64,000 bases of DNA from Candidatus Limnocylindrales bacterium (GTDB lineage Bacteria > Desulfobacterota > Binatia > UBA1149 > CAITLU01): contig DATNBU010000037.1 of NCBI GenBank assembly GCA_035571835.1, forward strand, positions 1-64,000. The letters run 5' to 3'. A program made the position numbers and the translations under genes. Below, piece after piece: positions 54,632 to 63,619 of the stretch (positions within the stretch are counted from its first letter, which is position 1; every line of letters starts with the position of its first letter). The notes beneath the pieces were generated by a model. That model saw nothing but the letters and a program-made list of their open reading frames with translations, made no database searches and was not told the DNA's origin.

Positions 54632-55003
54632 ATGATCAAGCTCGTGTACGTGATTCGCCGACGTGCCGACCTGACGCCGCAAGCATTCCGCACGCGCTGG
54701 CTCGCGCACGGCCCGCTGGTAAGCGAGGTGGCCGCGGCCATTCGCGCTCGCCGTTACATCCAGAGCCACACCATCGATACCCCGCTCAACGCCGTGCTGG
54801 CGGATTCGCGCGGCATGGCCGAAGGCTACGACGGCATCACCGAAGTCTGGTGGGACAGTATGGAAGAGCTGGTCGCGGGCATGGGCTCCGCGGAATCGCT
54901 CGATGCCCGGAGGCGGCTTCTCGACGACGAACGCGAGTTCATCGATCTTGCACGCTCGTTCGTCTTCCTGACCGAGGAACATCCGATCTTCGACCACGCC
55001 TGA
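54632..55003 (+). CDS. EthD-domain protein
   Basis: 123 residues with the ferredoxin-like EthD fold: MIKLVYVIRRRADLTPQAFRTRWLAHGPLV with the conserved HGP turn, then YDGITEVWWDSMEEL and EREFIDLARSFVFLTEE. Family members act in degradation pathways (for example with the EthABCD ether monooxygenase) or as small stress-related dimers. No pathway partner is recognisable here. The ribosome binding site CGGAGGAGGG is strong. Confidence 0.86.
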   Translation: MIKLVYVIRRRADLTPQAFRTRWLAHGPLVSEVAAAIRARRYIQSHTIDTPLNAVLADSRGMAEGYDGITEVWWDSMEELVAGMGSAESLDARRRLLDDEREFIDLARSFVFLTEEHPIFDHA

Positions 55004-55035
55004 CCGCGGCGTCAACTGCGGCGCGCACGTGCCGG

Positions 55036-55803
55036 CTATTTGCCCGGCCCGACCGGGACTTTCTCGGCAAGGCTGTTGATCACGTCGTCCGACGCCTTTC
55101 CGCCCTTGCAGCTCGGGTGGCCGAATCCGCTCACGCTCGTTCCGTCGCGGATGTCGAGAATCATGTTGTCGGTGACGTTCTTCGCAACGCCGACCGGGAC
55201 CGCGTCGAGGTTGAGCGCATGGCGGACCTTCCATGCGACCACGTGATCCGCGCACGAAGTGTCGCCGCTTACGCCAAGCCCGCCGACGATCTTGCCGCCC
55301 GAATCATAGAGCGCGAGTCCGCCGCCAAAGACGACGATGCCGCCGATGGGCTTGCCGATCATCGGATCGTCGGCCTGCCCGAATTTTTCCGGGCTTCCGC
55401 CGTAAGCGGCGTCCGGGTTCGGCGGCGCGCTCGCCGTCAACCCGAAAAGGCTCTGTCCCGGCTGCGATGCGAAGTAGAGGTTGGCGGTCGACAGCGCGAA
55501 GTTCGGTGCGCTCAGTGCGTTTGCCGTGCTGGCTTTCTCTGCGGCGATCACGCGGCTGCCGGGCCATTCCGCCGAGCGATCGGGACCGCTGAATACCACG
55601 GCGCAGACGATGCCGTCGCGATTGACGACGGCGGCCCACGACGGATTGCCCATGCCCGTGTTGGCATCGCTGCCCTCGCCGGTGATCGTTTGAAGTACGC
55701 CGCGCAGATCATCGTGCGACGGCAGCCCATCGCAGGTTGCGGCGGGCTGCGCGAGCGCACGCGTCGCGCCGAGCAGGAAGACGGCCAGAAAAAGCGTTCG
55801 CAT
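55036..55803 (-). CDS. Exported GlcG/HbpS-type heme-binding protein
   Basis: 255 residues. Signal peptide (LFLAVFLLGATRALA) and a GlcG/HbpS (DUF336, PF03928) fold: a VVNRDGIVCAVVFSG stretch, then ASTANALSAPNFALSTANLYF, GGIVVFGGGLALYDSGGKIVGGLGVSGDTSCADHVVAWKVR. In Streptomyces HbpS binds and degrades heme as part of a redox sensor. Heme ligands are not obvious. Internal Cys residues could form a disulfide. It is convergent with the EthD gene and likely monocistronic. Confidence 0.84.
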   Translation of the reverse strand: MRTLFLAVFLLGATRALAQPAATCDGLPSHDDLRGVLQTITGEGSDANTGMGNPSWAAVVNRDGIVCAVVFSGPDRSAEWPGSRVIAAEKASTANALSAPNFALSTANLYFASQPGQSLFGLTASAPPNPDAAYGGSPEKFGQADDPMIGKPIGGIVVFGGGLALYDSGGKIVGGLGVSGDTSCADHVVAWKVRHALNLDAVPVGVAKNVTDNMILDIRDGTSVSGFGHPSCKGGKASDDVINSLAEKVPVGPGK

Positions 55804-56001
55804 CGGGTTGCCTCGCGATCATTCAAACTCCATCCACGATGCTGTTCCACGGTGGCCGGCGAGAATTTTCCGCAGTGGAGCGGCTCACGGGACGCGTTCG
55901 AGTGGCGAGAAGCGATTGCGCGGTGCCCATCTGCGGGTAGGAAACTTGTCGCGGAGAGCGCGGCTGCGCGCGCTGCCGTATCGTTATAGACGGGAACGAC
56001 T

Positions 56002-56307
56002 GTGGCCGCGGACGATACCGAAGACGACGAAACCGAAGACACTGTAGTGGTCGCGATCGAAGACTCGATCGATCTTCATACGTTTCGTCCGCGCGAGATT
56101 CCGGCCGTCGTCGAGAGCTATCTCGAAGCAGCACGTGAGGCAGGATTTCGAGAAGTGCGGCTCATCCATGGGCGCGGCACGGGATTCCAGCGTGACCGCG
56201 TACGCACGGTGCTCACCGGGCACCCCGATGTGGAGTCGTTTTACGATGCACCGCCCGAGCGTGGAGGCTGGGGCGCGACGGTCGTGCTTCTTCGTCCGCC
56301 AGCGTGA
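56002..56307 (+). CDS. Smr-domain protein
   Basis: 101 residues: an acidic N-terminus followed by the Smr domain with IDLHTFRPRE, the central LIHGRGTG, and the terminal GGWGATVVLL. The Smr domain has nicking endonuclease activity in MutS2 and its relatives; here it stands alone. It starts with GTG at 56002 and is followed 52 bases later by the YaiI gene. Confidence 0.85.
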   Translation: MAADDTEDDETEDTVVVAIEDSIDLHTFRPREIPAVVESYLEAAREAGFREVRLIHGRGTGFQRDRVRTVLTGHPDVESFYDAPPERGGWGATVVLLRPPA

Positions 56308-56359
56308 GTCCGGGGTGGCCCGATTCGCGACGCCGGGGGGTCTGATAGGCTTGCCGCCA

Positions 56360-56815
56360 ATGCGTATCTGGGTCGATGCGGACGCCTGTCCGGCCGTTGT
56401 CCGCGAAATTCTTTTTCGCGCGAGCGCGCGACTTCGCTGCACGATGACGCTGGTTGCCAACCGCACGCTTCGAACTCCCGATTCGTGCGACTGGATCACG
56501 TCGGTGCGCGTCGCCGATGGTTTCAATGTGGCCGACCGTTACATCGTCGATTCGCTCGAAGCCGGAGATCTCGTGATTACCGCGGACATTCCGCTTGCCG
56601 CGGAAGTCGTCGACGCCGGCGCGTATGCGCTCAATCCGCGCGGCGAGCTCTACACGCACGACAACGTCCGGCAGGCGCTTGCGGCGCGCGACCTGCTCGT
56701 GACGCTCCAGGGCGACGGGCTCGTGACAGGCGGGCCGGCGCCGCTCAATCATGCCGATCGCCAGCGGTTCGCGAACGCGCTGGATCGTTTTCTTTCGCAG
56801 CATGCGAGACAGTGA
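56360..56815 (+). CDS. yaiI: YaiI/YqxD-family (DUF188) protein
   Basis: 151 residues, full family length. MRIWVDADACPAVVREILFRAS is the diagnostic N-terminus with the acidic pair, followed by DYIVDS-like RYIVDSLEAGDLVITADIPLAAE, the classical metal-binding DxP loop, and the C-terminal helix QRFANALDRFL. PIN-like nuclease fold is suggested for the family but substrate is not known. The gene precedes a DUF748 gene by three bases, so it is almost certainly cotranscribed. Confidence 0.88.
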   Translation: MRIWVDADACPAVVREILFRASARLRCTMTLVANRTLRTPDSCDWITSVRVADGFNVADRYIVDSLEAGDLVITADIPLAAEVVDAGAYALNPRGELYTHDNVRQALAARDLLVTLQGDGLVTGGPAPLNHADRQRFANALDRFLSQHARQ

Positions 56816-56818
56816 ATC

Positions 56819-59800
56819 GTGGCCGGCGAGGACATCACGCTGCCGCCGACGGAATCCGCGGACGTACGCCCGGACTCCGGCGACGCGCAGCCGACGCCCG
56901 CGGACAGCAAGCCGCGCCGGAAACGGCGATGGATCTGGATCGTGCTCGTCGTCGACATCGCGCTGCTGGTCGGGCTTCGCGCGCTGCTGCCGACGATCGT
57001 CGAGCGCGGCGCGGCCTACGGTTCGCGCTACTGGCTCGGGCTTCCGGCACGCATCGACAACGTGGATTTCGATCTCGTCGACGGCGTCGTCGTTCTCGAG
57101 GGCGTGAGCGTAGGGCGCGAGCCCGACAACGTATTGCCCGAGGACGCGGCATTCGAGCCGCCTGCGATCGATCGATCGACCGCGCTGCTGCACTTCGATC
57201 GCATCTCTGCGCGGCTTTCGTGGAAAGACCTTCGTGACCACGCGCTTCGGCTGGTCGATCTCACGCTCGAAGCGCCGCTGGTGCGCGTCGAGCGTGAAGC
57301 CGACGGCGCCATTGATCCGCTGAGACACGCCAGGCCGCTTGCGCCCGCATCACCCGCCGAGCCCGAGACCGGTGAACCTTCACGGCCTTGGCCTGTATCG
57401 GTCGATCGCTTCGCGCTGCGCGCACCGAACGTCGTGATCGTGGATCCGCCGACCGGCGGTAATCTTCTCGAGTTCTCGCTCGAGAGCTTCGGGCTCGATC
57501 ACGTGGCGGTGAACGGCAGCAGCTTCGCGCTCGGCGGCATCGACGTCGAGGGGCCGGTGCTGCGCGTGCGTCGCGACCTCGTTCTTTCCGGTTCTTCGGC
57601 AAAGCCTGGAACGACGGCCGCGCCGTCGCCGCCGGCTGCCGGTGCGCCGGCCGCTCCGGCGCCGGCATCATCGCCCGCTGCTGCGCCTGCATCGCCGCCC
57701 GTTGCTGCACCTGCATCGCCACCGGCCGCGACACCGCCACCGGCACCGGCCGCGACGCCACAGCCTGCCGCTTCCGCAGCTGCGCCGCCCGCGACTTCCG
57801 CGCCGTCGCGCGCCGGCTACCGCATCGAGAAGATCGACATCGCGCGCGCGACGTTCACGTGGGTAACCGATCACGGTCCCCTCGACGTCGCTCTTGCACT
57901 GAAAGCCAGCGACATCACGGCCGACGAGGGCAAGACGTTTCCCGTCGATCTGAAGCTCGACATCAACAAAGGGCACGTGAGCGTTGCAGGCGACGTCGGA
58001 ATCCTGCCGCCGACCTACAAGGGCAAGCTGGCCTGGAACGGCCTGCCGTTTCCGCCGCTGCTTCTCGCATCACTGCCGGATCTCGCCGCATGGCTGCGAT
58101 CGGCCGATTCGACCGCTGCGCTCGAGATCGATGCGGACATCGCCGGATCCCACGGGCCTCCGTCGATCCGCATGGCGGGCCATGCGACCGTCGCGACGCT
58201 CGCGATTGCCGACCCCGGCGACAAGGAAGTCGCCGTCGGATTCAAGGAGCTCGAGGTCGCGATGAAGGACGTGCTGGTTCCGCTTCCGGAGGCGGGAAAA
58301 CCGATGCGCACGACTGTCGTCCAGCTCGATCTCGTCAAGCTCACGCAGCCGACGATCCGTTACACGCATCCTTCGCCGTCGCTCTACGCGCTGCTGGGAA
58401 TTGCGCCGCCGCAGCCCGCGACCGCTGCACCACAGCCCGCGACCGTGGCAGCAGCGAAGGATGGCAAAGCCGCGGCAACGAAGGACCAGTCTTCTGCGAC
58501 GAAGCAGACGAGCGTCGCAGCGCCAGCTGCAAAAGTCGCCACAGCGCCACCGGCAAAAGCCGTCGCGTCGAAACCAGTCGCTGCTTCGGCAAAAGCCGCC
58601 GCCGCGAAACCGGCGGCGCCGACCACGATCGCAACCGATGCCCCGCCACCGCCGTCGTCGCCCGTCGACGTTTCGATCGCATCGCTCGAGCTCGTCGCCG
58701 GAGACCTCGCAGTCACCGACACCACGGTCGCGCCGCCGGTGGTCTCCACGGTCAAGGACCTGTTCGTCACCGCGCGCGACGTCCACATTCCGGATCCGTC
58801 CGCGCACGACATCAGCATCCGTGCGATCCTTCCGAAAGTTTCGGAGCTGACGATCAAAGGCGACCTGAAGCCCGGCAACGTCGGCGACTTCACGGTGTCG
58901 CTGCAGAAGCTCGACCTTCCGGTCTTCAGCCCGTACGCGATGATGGGCGGCGCATCGCTCGATGCAGGTCAGGCCACGGTCAAGACCAGCGTCAAGCTGC
59001 GCGGAAAGATGACGCAGATAGACAGCGAGCTGGTGCTGAGGAAGCTCGGCGTGTCGCTGCGCGACCCGTCGACGTTCGACCGCAGCTTCGGGATGTCGAT
59101 CGATCTGGTGCTCGCGCTGCTGCGCGATCCGGCCGGCGACATCCGGCTGCGCATTCCCGTCAAGATGGACGAGAAAGGCACCGAGGTGGATACGGGCGCG
59201 ATCATCGCCAGCGCGGTGCGCGACGCGATTCTGGGAGCGCTCACGTCACCGCTCAAGCTTCTCGGCGGCGCATTCGGAGCAGGCGGCGGCAGTCACGATG
59301 CCGGTAATGCGGCGGGCGGCGCGGTCGGCATCGCGCCGCTGCGCTTCGACGCGGGCTCGGCCGAACCGGCGGCCGACGCAGCGTCGCGCGTCGACGGCCT
59401 CGCGAAGCTGCTCGCGGATCGCCCGGTCGTAAAGCTCGTGCTGCGCGGCCGCACGTCGCCTGAGGATCGCCCGTTCGTGGCCGAGCAGCTTCTCATCGAG
59501 CGGATCAAAGCGGGCAAGGGCCTGCCCGACGTCGAGGGTTCCGGCTTTCTTGCGCGGCGACGCATCTCGCAGGCGCTCGTCGCTGCCGACAAGAGCGGCG
59601 CTGCGCGAAAGGGACCGCCGGCAGGGATGTCGCCGGAAGACAAGGCGCGCTACGACAAGACGATCGCGGCCGTCGAGATTCCGAATGACAGGCTCGTCGC
59701 GCTGGCATCTGCCCGTGCGGCGAGCATTCGCGCGCTGCTGGTTGCGAAGAAGATCGACCCTTCACGCGTAGCGGTCGGCGAGCGCGAGGCCGATGGCGAA

Positions 59801-59833
59801 GCAGGCGTCGTGGTTTCGCTCGCGGCCCGCTGA
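56819..59833 (+). CDS. DUF748/AsmA-like inner-membrane-anchored periplasmic protein
   Basis: 1004 residues. A basic cytoplasmic stretch (KPRRKRR), one membrane anchor (WIWIVLVVDIALLVGLRALLP) and a large periplasmic repeat-rich beta domain of the DUF748/AsmA type. A Pro/Ala linker (about 260-330) splits it, and a second Ala/Thr/Lys linker lies around 535-610. The C-terminal 100 residues include FDAGSAEPAADAASRVDGLAKLLADRP, which resembles an OmpA-like peptidoglycan-binding domain start. AsmA-family proteins move phospholipid to the outer membrane. Start GTG at 56819. Confidence 0.84.
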   Translation: MAGEDITLPPTESADVRPDSGDAQPTPADSKPRRKRRWIWIVLVVDIALLVGLRALLPTIVERGAAYGSRYWLGLPARIDNVDFDLVDGVVVLEGVSVGREPDNVLPEDAAFEPPAIDRSTALLHFDRISARLSWKDLRDHALRLVDLTLEAPLVRVEREADGAIDPLRHARPLAPASPAEPETGEPSRPWPVSVDRFALRAPNVVIVDPPTGGNLLEFSLESFGLDHVAVNGSSFALGGIDVEGPVLRVRRDLVLSGSSAKPGTTAAPSPPAAGAPAAPAPASSPAAAPASPPVAAPASPPAATPPPAPAATPQPAASAAAPPATSAPSRAGYRIEKIDIARATFTWVTDHGPLDVALALKASDITADEGKTFPVDLKLDINKGHVSVAGDVGILPPTYKGKLAWNGLPFPPLLLASLPDLAAWLRSADSTAALEIDADIAGSHGPPSIRMAGHATVATLAIADPGDKEVAVGFKELEVAMKDVLVPLPEAGKPMRTTVVQLDLVKLTQPTIRYTHPSPSLYALLGIAPPQPATAAPQPATVAAAKDGKAAATKDQSSATKQTSVAAPAAKVATAPPAKAVASKPVAASAKAAAAKPAAPTTIATDAPPPPSSPVDVSIASLELVAGDLAVTDTTVAPPVVSTVKDLFVTARDVHIPDPSAHDISIRAILPKVSELTIKGDLKPGNVGDFTVSLQKLDLPVFSPYAMMGGASLDAGQATVKTSVKLRGKMTQIDSELVLRKLGVSLRDPSTFDRSFGMSIDLVLALLRDPAGDIRLRIPVKMDEKGTEVDTGAIIASAVRDAILGALTSPLKLLGGAFGAGGGSHDAGNAAGGAVGIAPLRFDAGSAEPAADAASRVDGLAKLLADRPVVKLVLRGRTSPEDRPFVAEQLLIERIKAGKGLPDVEGSGFLARRRISQALVAADKSGAARKGPPAGMSPEDKARYDKTIAAVEIPNDRLVALASARAASIRALLVAKKIDPSRVAVGEREADGEAGVVVSLAAR

Positions 59834-59846
59834 GGGCAGGCGCCGC

Positions 59847-60260
59847 TCAGCGCGGGCGCAGCAGAACCACCGGAATGTCGCGCGACGATCCGGCCTGGTA
59901 GTCGTCGTAGCCGGGCCACTGCTTCGCCATCATCGGCCAGACGCGTTTCTTGTCTTCCGCGCTGCCGGTGCGCGCCGTGACCGGAATGATCTTGTCGCGA
60001 ACCTGAATCGACACGTCGGGGTGTGCGACCAGATTCTCGTACCAGCCCGGATTCTGCGGCGCGCCGCCCTTGGATGCGATGAGCACGTAGTCGTCGCCAT
60101 CGCGTCCGTAGATCAGCGGAAACTTGCGCGTCTTGCCGGATTTCCGACCGATGGTGTGAAGCACGAGGCAACTCGTGCCGTTCCAGTCGTGTCCGACCTT
60201 GCCGCCGGTCGCCTCGTATTGCCGAACGTGTTCGTCGCCGAAAAGACTGTAGTCAGGCAT
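59847..60260 (-). CDS. Deazaflavin (F420)-dependent nitroreductase-like protein
   Basis: 137 residues of the Ddn split-barrel family: NGTSCLVLHTIGRKSGKTRKFPLIYGRDGDDYVLIASKGGAPQNPGWYENLVAHPD is the classical N-terminal two-thirds with the GRKSGKxR and GGxPxNPxWYxNL signatures. The family reduces nitro groups, quinones or unsaturated ketones with F420H2. No F420 biosynthesis gene is in the window. A 16-base direct repeat (CTCTACCGGCTCCGCC at 60291 and 60312) lies just upstream of the start; no clear ribosome binding site. Confidence 0.86.
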   Translation of the reverse strand: MPDYSLFGDEHVRQYEATGGKVGHDWNGTSCLVLHTIGRKSGKTRKFPLIYGRDGDDYVLIASKGGAPQNPGWYENLVAHPDVSIQVRDKIIPVTARTGSAEDKKRVWPMMAKQWPGYDDYQAGSSRDIPVVLLRPR

Positions 60261-60346
60261 GGGCTATTCTTGGCACGACCGCCGGTGCTTCTCTACCGGC
60301 TCCGCCTGATGCTCTACCGGCTCCGCCACCGGCCACCCCCCGGCGG

Positions 60347-61120
60347 CTATTCGATACGGATCATCTGCCGATCGTAGTTGCGCGGACCCCGGAAGGACGC
60401 GAGAGCCGGAGGCGCTCCGGGCGACACGTAAAAGCTCGTGGTGGGGGCGATCATGCGAACGATCGGATCCACGACGAAGTTGATCGTCGGGCTCAGCGCG
60501 TAAAGCCTCGCATCGATCCTGCTTCCGTGTCGTTCGAGCGAGACGGGCTGCTTGCGAACGAATTCCATGTTCAGCACCCGCGGCTTCGGCGTGACGACGA
60601 CGGTCTGAAAGACCAGGTGATCGCCGTGCGAGTTCTCGTCGAAATTCTTGAGCACGATGGCGAGCAGCGGGCCCCAGTAGGTGGCGGGCGTAAGCTCGGC
60701 GGCTTCGTCGTACGTTTCGCGTTTCTTGCCCAGGCCGGAAAAGCCTTTGATGCGTCCAGCCGCGACATCGATGCTGACGTCGACGGTCGGGGTTCCTTTT
60801 GCGTTGCGGATGATCATGCGTCCGCGGATCGATCGAAGGGTTTTGCCGACGTCCGCTTCGACGCGGTCCTCGTCACTCGAACCATCCTCGAAGCGTGCGA
60901 CGCGCGAGACCTCGAGCACGCTGCCGCGGCGGTGCTGGCGATATTCGACGAACCCGATGATCGATTTGCCGTCCTCGCTCACGATCGAGCTCATGCCGGC
61001 AATGTCGCCTTCGACGTATGCGAGCCGGATGGGTTCGGGCGGGTCTGCGAATGCGGAGGGTGTGCCTGACAACGCGATGGTCGCAAACAGGAAAAAGAAA
61101 ATGTGGCCGCCGGATGTCAT
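60347..61120 (-). CDS. Exported protein of unknown function
   Basis: 257 residues. Signal peptide (GGHIFFFLFATIALSGTPSAFA) and a soluble all-beta-looking protein, IRLAYVEGDIAGMSSIVSEDGK at the start and a repeated long-strand pattern (IRGRMIIRNAKGTPTVDVSIDVAAGRIKGFSG). No family recognised. The ATG at 61120 follows GAGGAAACGC. The promoter (61182-61210) with its palindrome is shared in geometry with that of the ice-binding-like gene upstream, so both may respond to the same signal. Confidence 0.65.
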   Translation of the reverse strand: MTSGGHIFFFLFATIALSGTPSAFADPPEPIRLAYVEGDIAGMSSIVSEDGKSIIGFVEYRQHRRGSVLEVSRVARFEDGSSDEDRVEADVGKTLRSIRGRMIIRNAKGTPTVDVSIDVAAGRIKGFSGLGKKRETYDEAAELTPATYWGPLLAIVLKNFDENSHGDHLVFQTVVVTPKPRVLNMEFVRKQPVSLERHGSRIDARLYALSPTINFVVDPIVRMIAPTTSFYVSPGAPPALASFRGPRNYDRQMIRIE

Positions 61121-61181
61121 GCGTTTCCTCGATGGATCACGGGCCGCAGGGGACTTCCTTCCTGCGGCGCGATCACCATCG

Positions 61182-61210
61182 ATTATGCGGCAACAACGCA
61201 AAAACGTCAG
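61182..61210 (-). promoter_or_regulatory. Promoter of the exported-protein gene at 60347-61120
   Basis: On the minus strand CTGACG (61210-61205) and CATAAT (61187-61182) are separated by 17 bases, a good match to the sigma-70 -35/-10 pattern. The ATG lies about 55 bases downstream of the expected start point near 61175. The palindrome at 61220-61231 lies nine bases upstream of the -35. Confidence 0.5.
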
Positions 61211-61219
61211 GGCGGAATT

Positions 61220-61231
61220 CTACGCGCGTAG
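61220..61231. promoter_or_regulatory. Palindromic site, copy 1
   Basis: CTACGCGCGTAG, a perfect 12-base palindrome, read on the minus strand as the start of CTACGCGCGTAGAATTCC. Its downstream edge is 32 bases from the -10 of the exported-protein gene, the same offset as copy 2. An activator site is the likeliest role. Confidence 0.5.
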
Positions 61232-61257
61232 TTGCGCGCGGATGCAGGCCGCACGGC

Positions 61258-61298
61258 AAAAACCAACAGACCGCTGCAGCGGAAACTGCAGCGGTCTG
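61258..61298 (-). terminator. Rho-independent terminator of the ice-binding-like gene
   Basis: CAGACCGCTGCAG pairs with CTGCAGCGGTCTG (13 base pairs, loop CGGAAA on the plus strand) at 61267-61298, and on the minus strand the stem is followed by TTGGTTTTTG. It lies 38 bases after the stop of the large Cys-rich gene. Confidence 0.85.
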
Positions 61299-61335
61299 TA
61301 GAAGATCGAACTGCTCGAAGCGCCCCCCGGCTGCT

Positions 61336-63546
61336 TCAGTACTGGCTTTGCGAAAGCGTCCAGCGTCCGTTGCCGAGCTTCCAGTTCGCCGTGACGAACG
61401 CGACGTCATTGCCGAGATAGATCTGGGTCGTCATCCGCGGGACGGTCGCGCTCGAGAGATCGGCGGAGACTTTGACCCGGACGCCGTATCCGTAAACGCC
61501 GCCGTCCCTGCGCCGCTTGACGCGGACGCTCTGGATGCCGTCTCCCTGCAGGTCCGGCGCCTTGAAGAGAAACCTGCTTTTGCGTGTCGCCCTCAGCTCT
61601 CCCGCCGGCAGGTCCGCGCGGAAAATTGTGCCGGCGGCGTTGCTGAGCATGATCGTGAAGGTCTCGAGGGCGGGGTTCACGTCTGTCGTCGGCACCATTC
61701 GGCCGTGGAAACTGAAGTCTCCGCTTCGAACGGCACGAGGGTCGACTTCCGACAGATACACCATGGCCGGATCCCGCAGCAGCGGAATGCACGGGACGAG
61801 GAGCTGGCACTCATCGCTGCAGCTTGGTGGAATGGCATCCACGCAGTCGCTATCCGCGCAATCGATCTCCCCATCTCCATCGTCATCGGTTCCGTTGTTG
61901 CAGAGCTCTCCACCGGGCACATCGCACTGCTCGCCGCAGGCGAGCTCGACGATTCCATTGCCGCAGGTCGCGCTCACGTGCATGCAGAGGTCGGTCGCTT
62001 CGACGCACGAATCGATGGTGCACGCATTGGCATCGGTGCAGTCGCGGGCCGGCCCGGCCAGGCACGTGCCGCTGTCGCAGGCATCGCCCACCGTGCAGAA
62101 CTCTCCGTCATCGCACGGGACGGCGTTGTTCACGTGCGCGCAGGTGTCGGTCGCTTCGATGCACGCATCATTCGTGCACAGGTTCGAGTCGCCGCAATCG
62201 CGCGGCACGCCGGCGCAGGCGCCGCCGGTACAGACGTCGCCGACCGTGCAGAACTGGCCGTCATCGCAGGCAATCGGGTTGTTCGCGTGCGTGCAGGTAT
62301 CGGTGTTCTCGTTGCACGAATCGATGGTGCACGCGTTTGCGTCGCCGCAATCGCGCGCGGCACCGGGGATGCAGTTGCCGGCGCTGCACGAGTCTCCGTC
62401 CGTACAGAACAACCCGTCGTCGCAGAGACCGGTATTGTCGTTGTGAGTGCAGATCCCGCCCGCCTCGTCGCAGGAGTCGTTCGTACAGACGTTCGAATCG
62501 GTACAGTCGCGAGGCACACCGCCGCAGGTGCCCCCGCTGCAGGCATCCCCCGTGGTGCAGAACTGCAGGTCATCGCACGCAATCGAGTTGTTCGTGTGCA
62601 GGCAGACATCCGTGGCTTCGCTGCACGAGTCGTTGGTGCATGAATTCGCGTCCGCGCAGTCGCGCGCCGTGCCGGAGCAGGTGCCGCCCGCGCACACGTC
62701 GCCGACAGTGCAGAACAGGGCATCATCGCAAGTCAGGGTATTGTTCGGAAAAGTACATCCGTCGACGTCTGCGACCGGGTCGGCGGGAGCGCAAATCTGG
62801 GTGGTACAGACGTTGCCGTCGTCGAGACACTCCGCATTGCTGCCGCACGACGGCCCGCACGCGGAAATGACGTTGGTGTCCAGCGTAACTGCGCCGTTGA
62901 GGGCATACAGGCTGCCGTCGTTGGATGCGTCAGTCGTCATCGTGATGGATTCGGAGGCCAGGATGTCTCCGAAGAACGCCGTTCCCGTTCCGAGAGTGGC
63001 GGAGCTGCCGACTTGCCAGATGACGTTGTTGCAGGACGGAAATCCGTTGATCGTCACCACGCTCGCATTGCTTGCCGTGGTCAGCGTACTTCCGATCTGA
63101 AAGATGAAGACGGCGCTGGAGTTGCCCTGGAAGTCCAGGGTCAGCGTTCCCGTCAGTTCCGCCGAGCTGTCGAAACAATAGACTCCGGGAGTAAGCGTGA
63201 GGCCGCCGAGATCGCTGCCCGTCAAGTCGGTATTGCACGCCTGTCCGGCAACGAAGTTGTATGCGTCGAGTGCATCGGCCTGACCCGGACCGGCGTTCGA
63301 GCTGAATCCCGAGTAGATCGTCCCGTTGACGATTCCGGGAGGATAAAACCCCGTAACCGCGGTGCCAGGGCTCACACCGAGATCGCCATTGACGACGGTG
63401 AGTCCGGTACTGGTTACGGTGGTCGCTCCGAGTACCGCGAAGTCGATTGCCGTGCCGAGGTCAGGACGAACGGCCGCGTACAGCGAAACCGGAGATGCCA
63501 TCATCGACAACGCCACAGAAAAAGTCAGGCTTCTACGAAGTTTCAC
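61336..63546 (-). CDS. Secreted ice-binding-like (DUF3494) Cys-rich repeat protein
   Basis: 736 residues. Signal peptide (LTFSVALSMMASPVSLYAA), a DUF3494-type ice-binding/adhesin beta-helix (about 28-225; LGTAIDFAVLGATTVTSTG, VNGDLGVSPGTAVTGF, FIFQIGSTLTTAS, VIWQVGSSATLGTGT), five tandem Cys-rich repeats of about 51 residues (eight cysteines each, CDDxxFCTxGDxC...RDCxDxNxCTxDxC), one CGNGIVELACGEQCD repeat, and a C-terminal 150-residue beta domain. The C-terminal domain may be related to the module of the secreted proteins at 25-36 kb. The protein is presumably exposed at the surface. Its promoter carries palindrome copy 2. Confidence 0.83.
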   Translation of the reverse strand: MKLRRSLTFSVALSMMASPVSLYAAVRPDLGTAIDFAVLGATTVTSTGLTVVNGDLGVSPGTAVTGFYPPGIVNGTIYSGFSSNAGPGQADALDAYNFVAGQACNTDLTGSDLGGLTLTPGVYCFDSSAELTGTLTLDFQGNSSAVFIFQIGSTLTTASNASVVTINGFPSCNNVIWQVGSSATLGTGTAFFGDILASESITMTTDASNDGSLYALNGAVTLDTNVISACGPSCGSNAECLDDGNVCTTQICAPADPVADVDGCTFPNNTLTCDDALFCTVGDVCAGGTCSGTARDCADANSCTNDSCSEATDVCLHTNNSIACDDLQFCTTGDACSGGTCGGVPRDCTDSNVCTNDSCDEAGGICTHNDNTGLCDDGLFCTDGDSCSAGNCIPGAARDCGDANACTIDSCNENTDTCTHANNPIACDDGQFCTVGDVCTGGACAGVPRDCGDSNLCTNDACIEATDTCAHVNNAVPCDDGEFCTVGDACDSGTCLAGPARDCTDANACTIDSCVEATDLCMHVSATCGNGIVELACGEQCDVPGGELCNNGTDDDGDGEIDCADSDCVDAIPPSCSDECQLLVPCIPLLRDPAMVYLSEVDPRAVRSGDFSFHGRMVPTTDVNPALETFTIMLSNAAGTIFRADLPAGELRATRKSRFLFKAPDLQGDGIQSVRVKRRRDGGVYGYGVRVKVSADLSSATVPRMTTQIYLGNDVAFVTANWKLGNGRWTLSQSQY
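61971..62730 (-). repeat. Five tandem 51-residue Cys-rich coding repeats
   Basis: Within the ice-binding-like gene, five units of about 153-156 bases code for blocks starting CDDxxFCT and ending near xxCxHxNN. Cysteine positions are conserved (about 1, 7, 13, 18, 25, 31, 36, 43), and codon choice has diverged, suggesting an old duplication kept by structural constraint. Confidence 0.85.
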
Positions 63547-63581
63547 GATGCCTCCTGTCGCCGGGAGATGGCGGCACCGTA

Positions 63582-63610
63582 ATTCTAGGCTTCGAAGGTG
63601 ATGGCGATAG
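63582..63610 (-). promoter_or_regulatory. Promoter of the ice-binding-like gene
   Basis: On the minus strand TAGAAT (63587-63582) is a good -10; 17 bases upstream CTATCG (63610-63605) is a poor -35, which fits activator-dependent transcription. The start codon at 63546 lies 36 bases downstream of the -10. Confidence 0.45.
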
Positions 63611-63619
63611 ACAGGAGTT

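Noticed and set aside
60291-60327. 16-base direct repeat CTCTACCGGCTCCGCC upstream of the deazaflavin reductase gene
   Set aside because: Two imperfectly placed copies only 21 bases apart with no palindrome; probably a simple local duplication, so not reported as a regulatory site.
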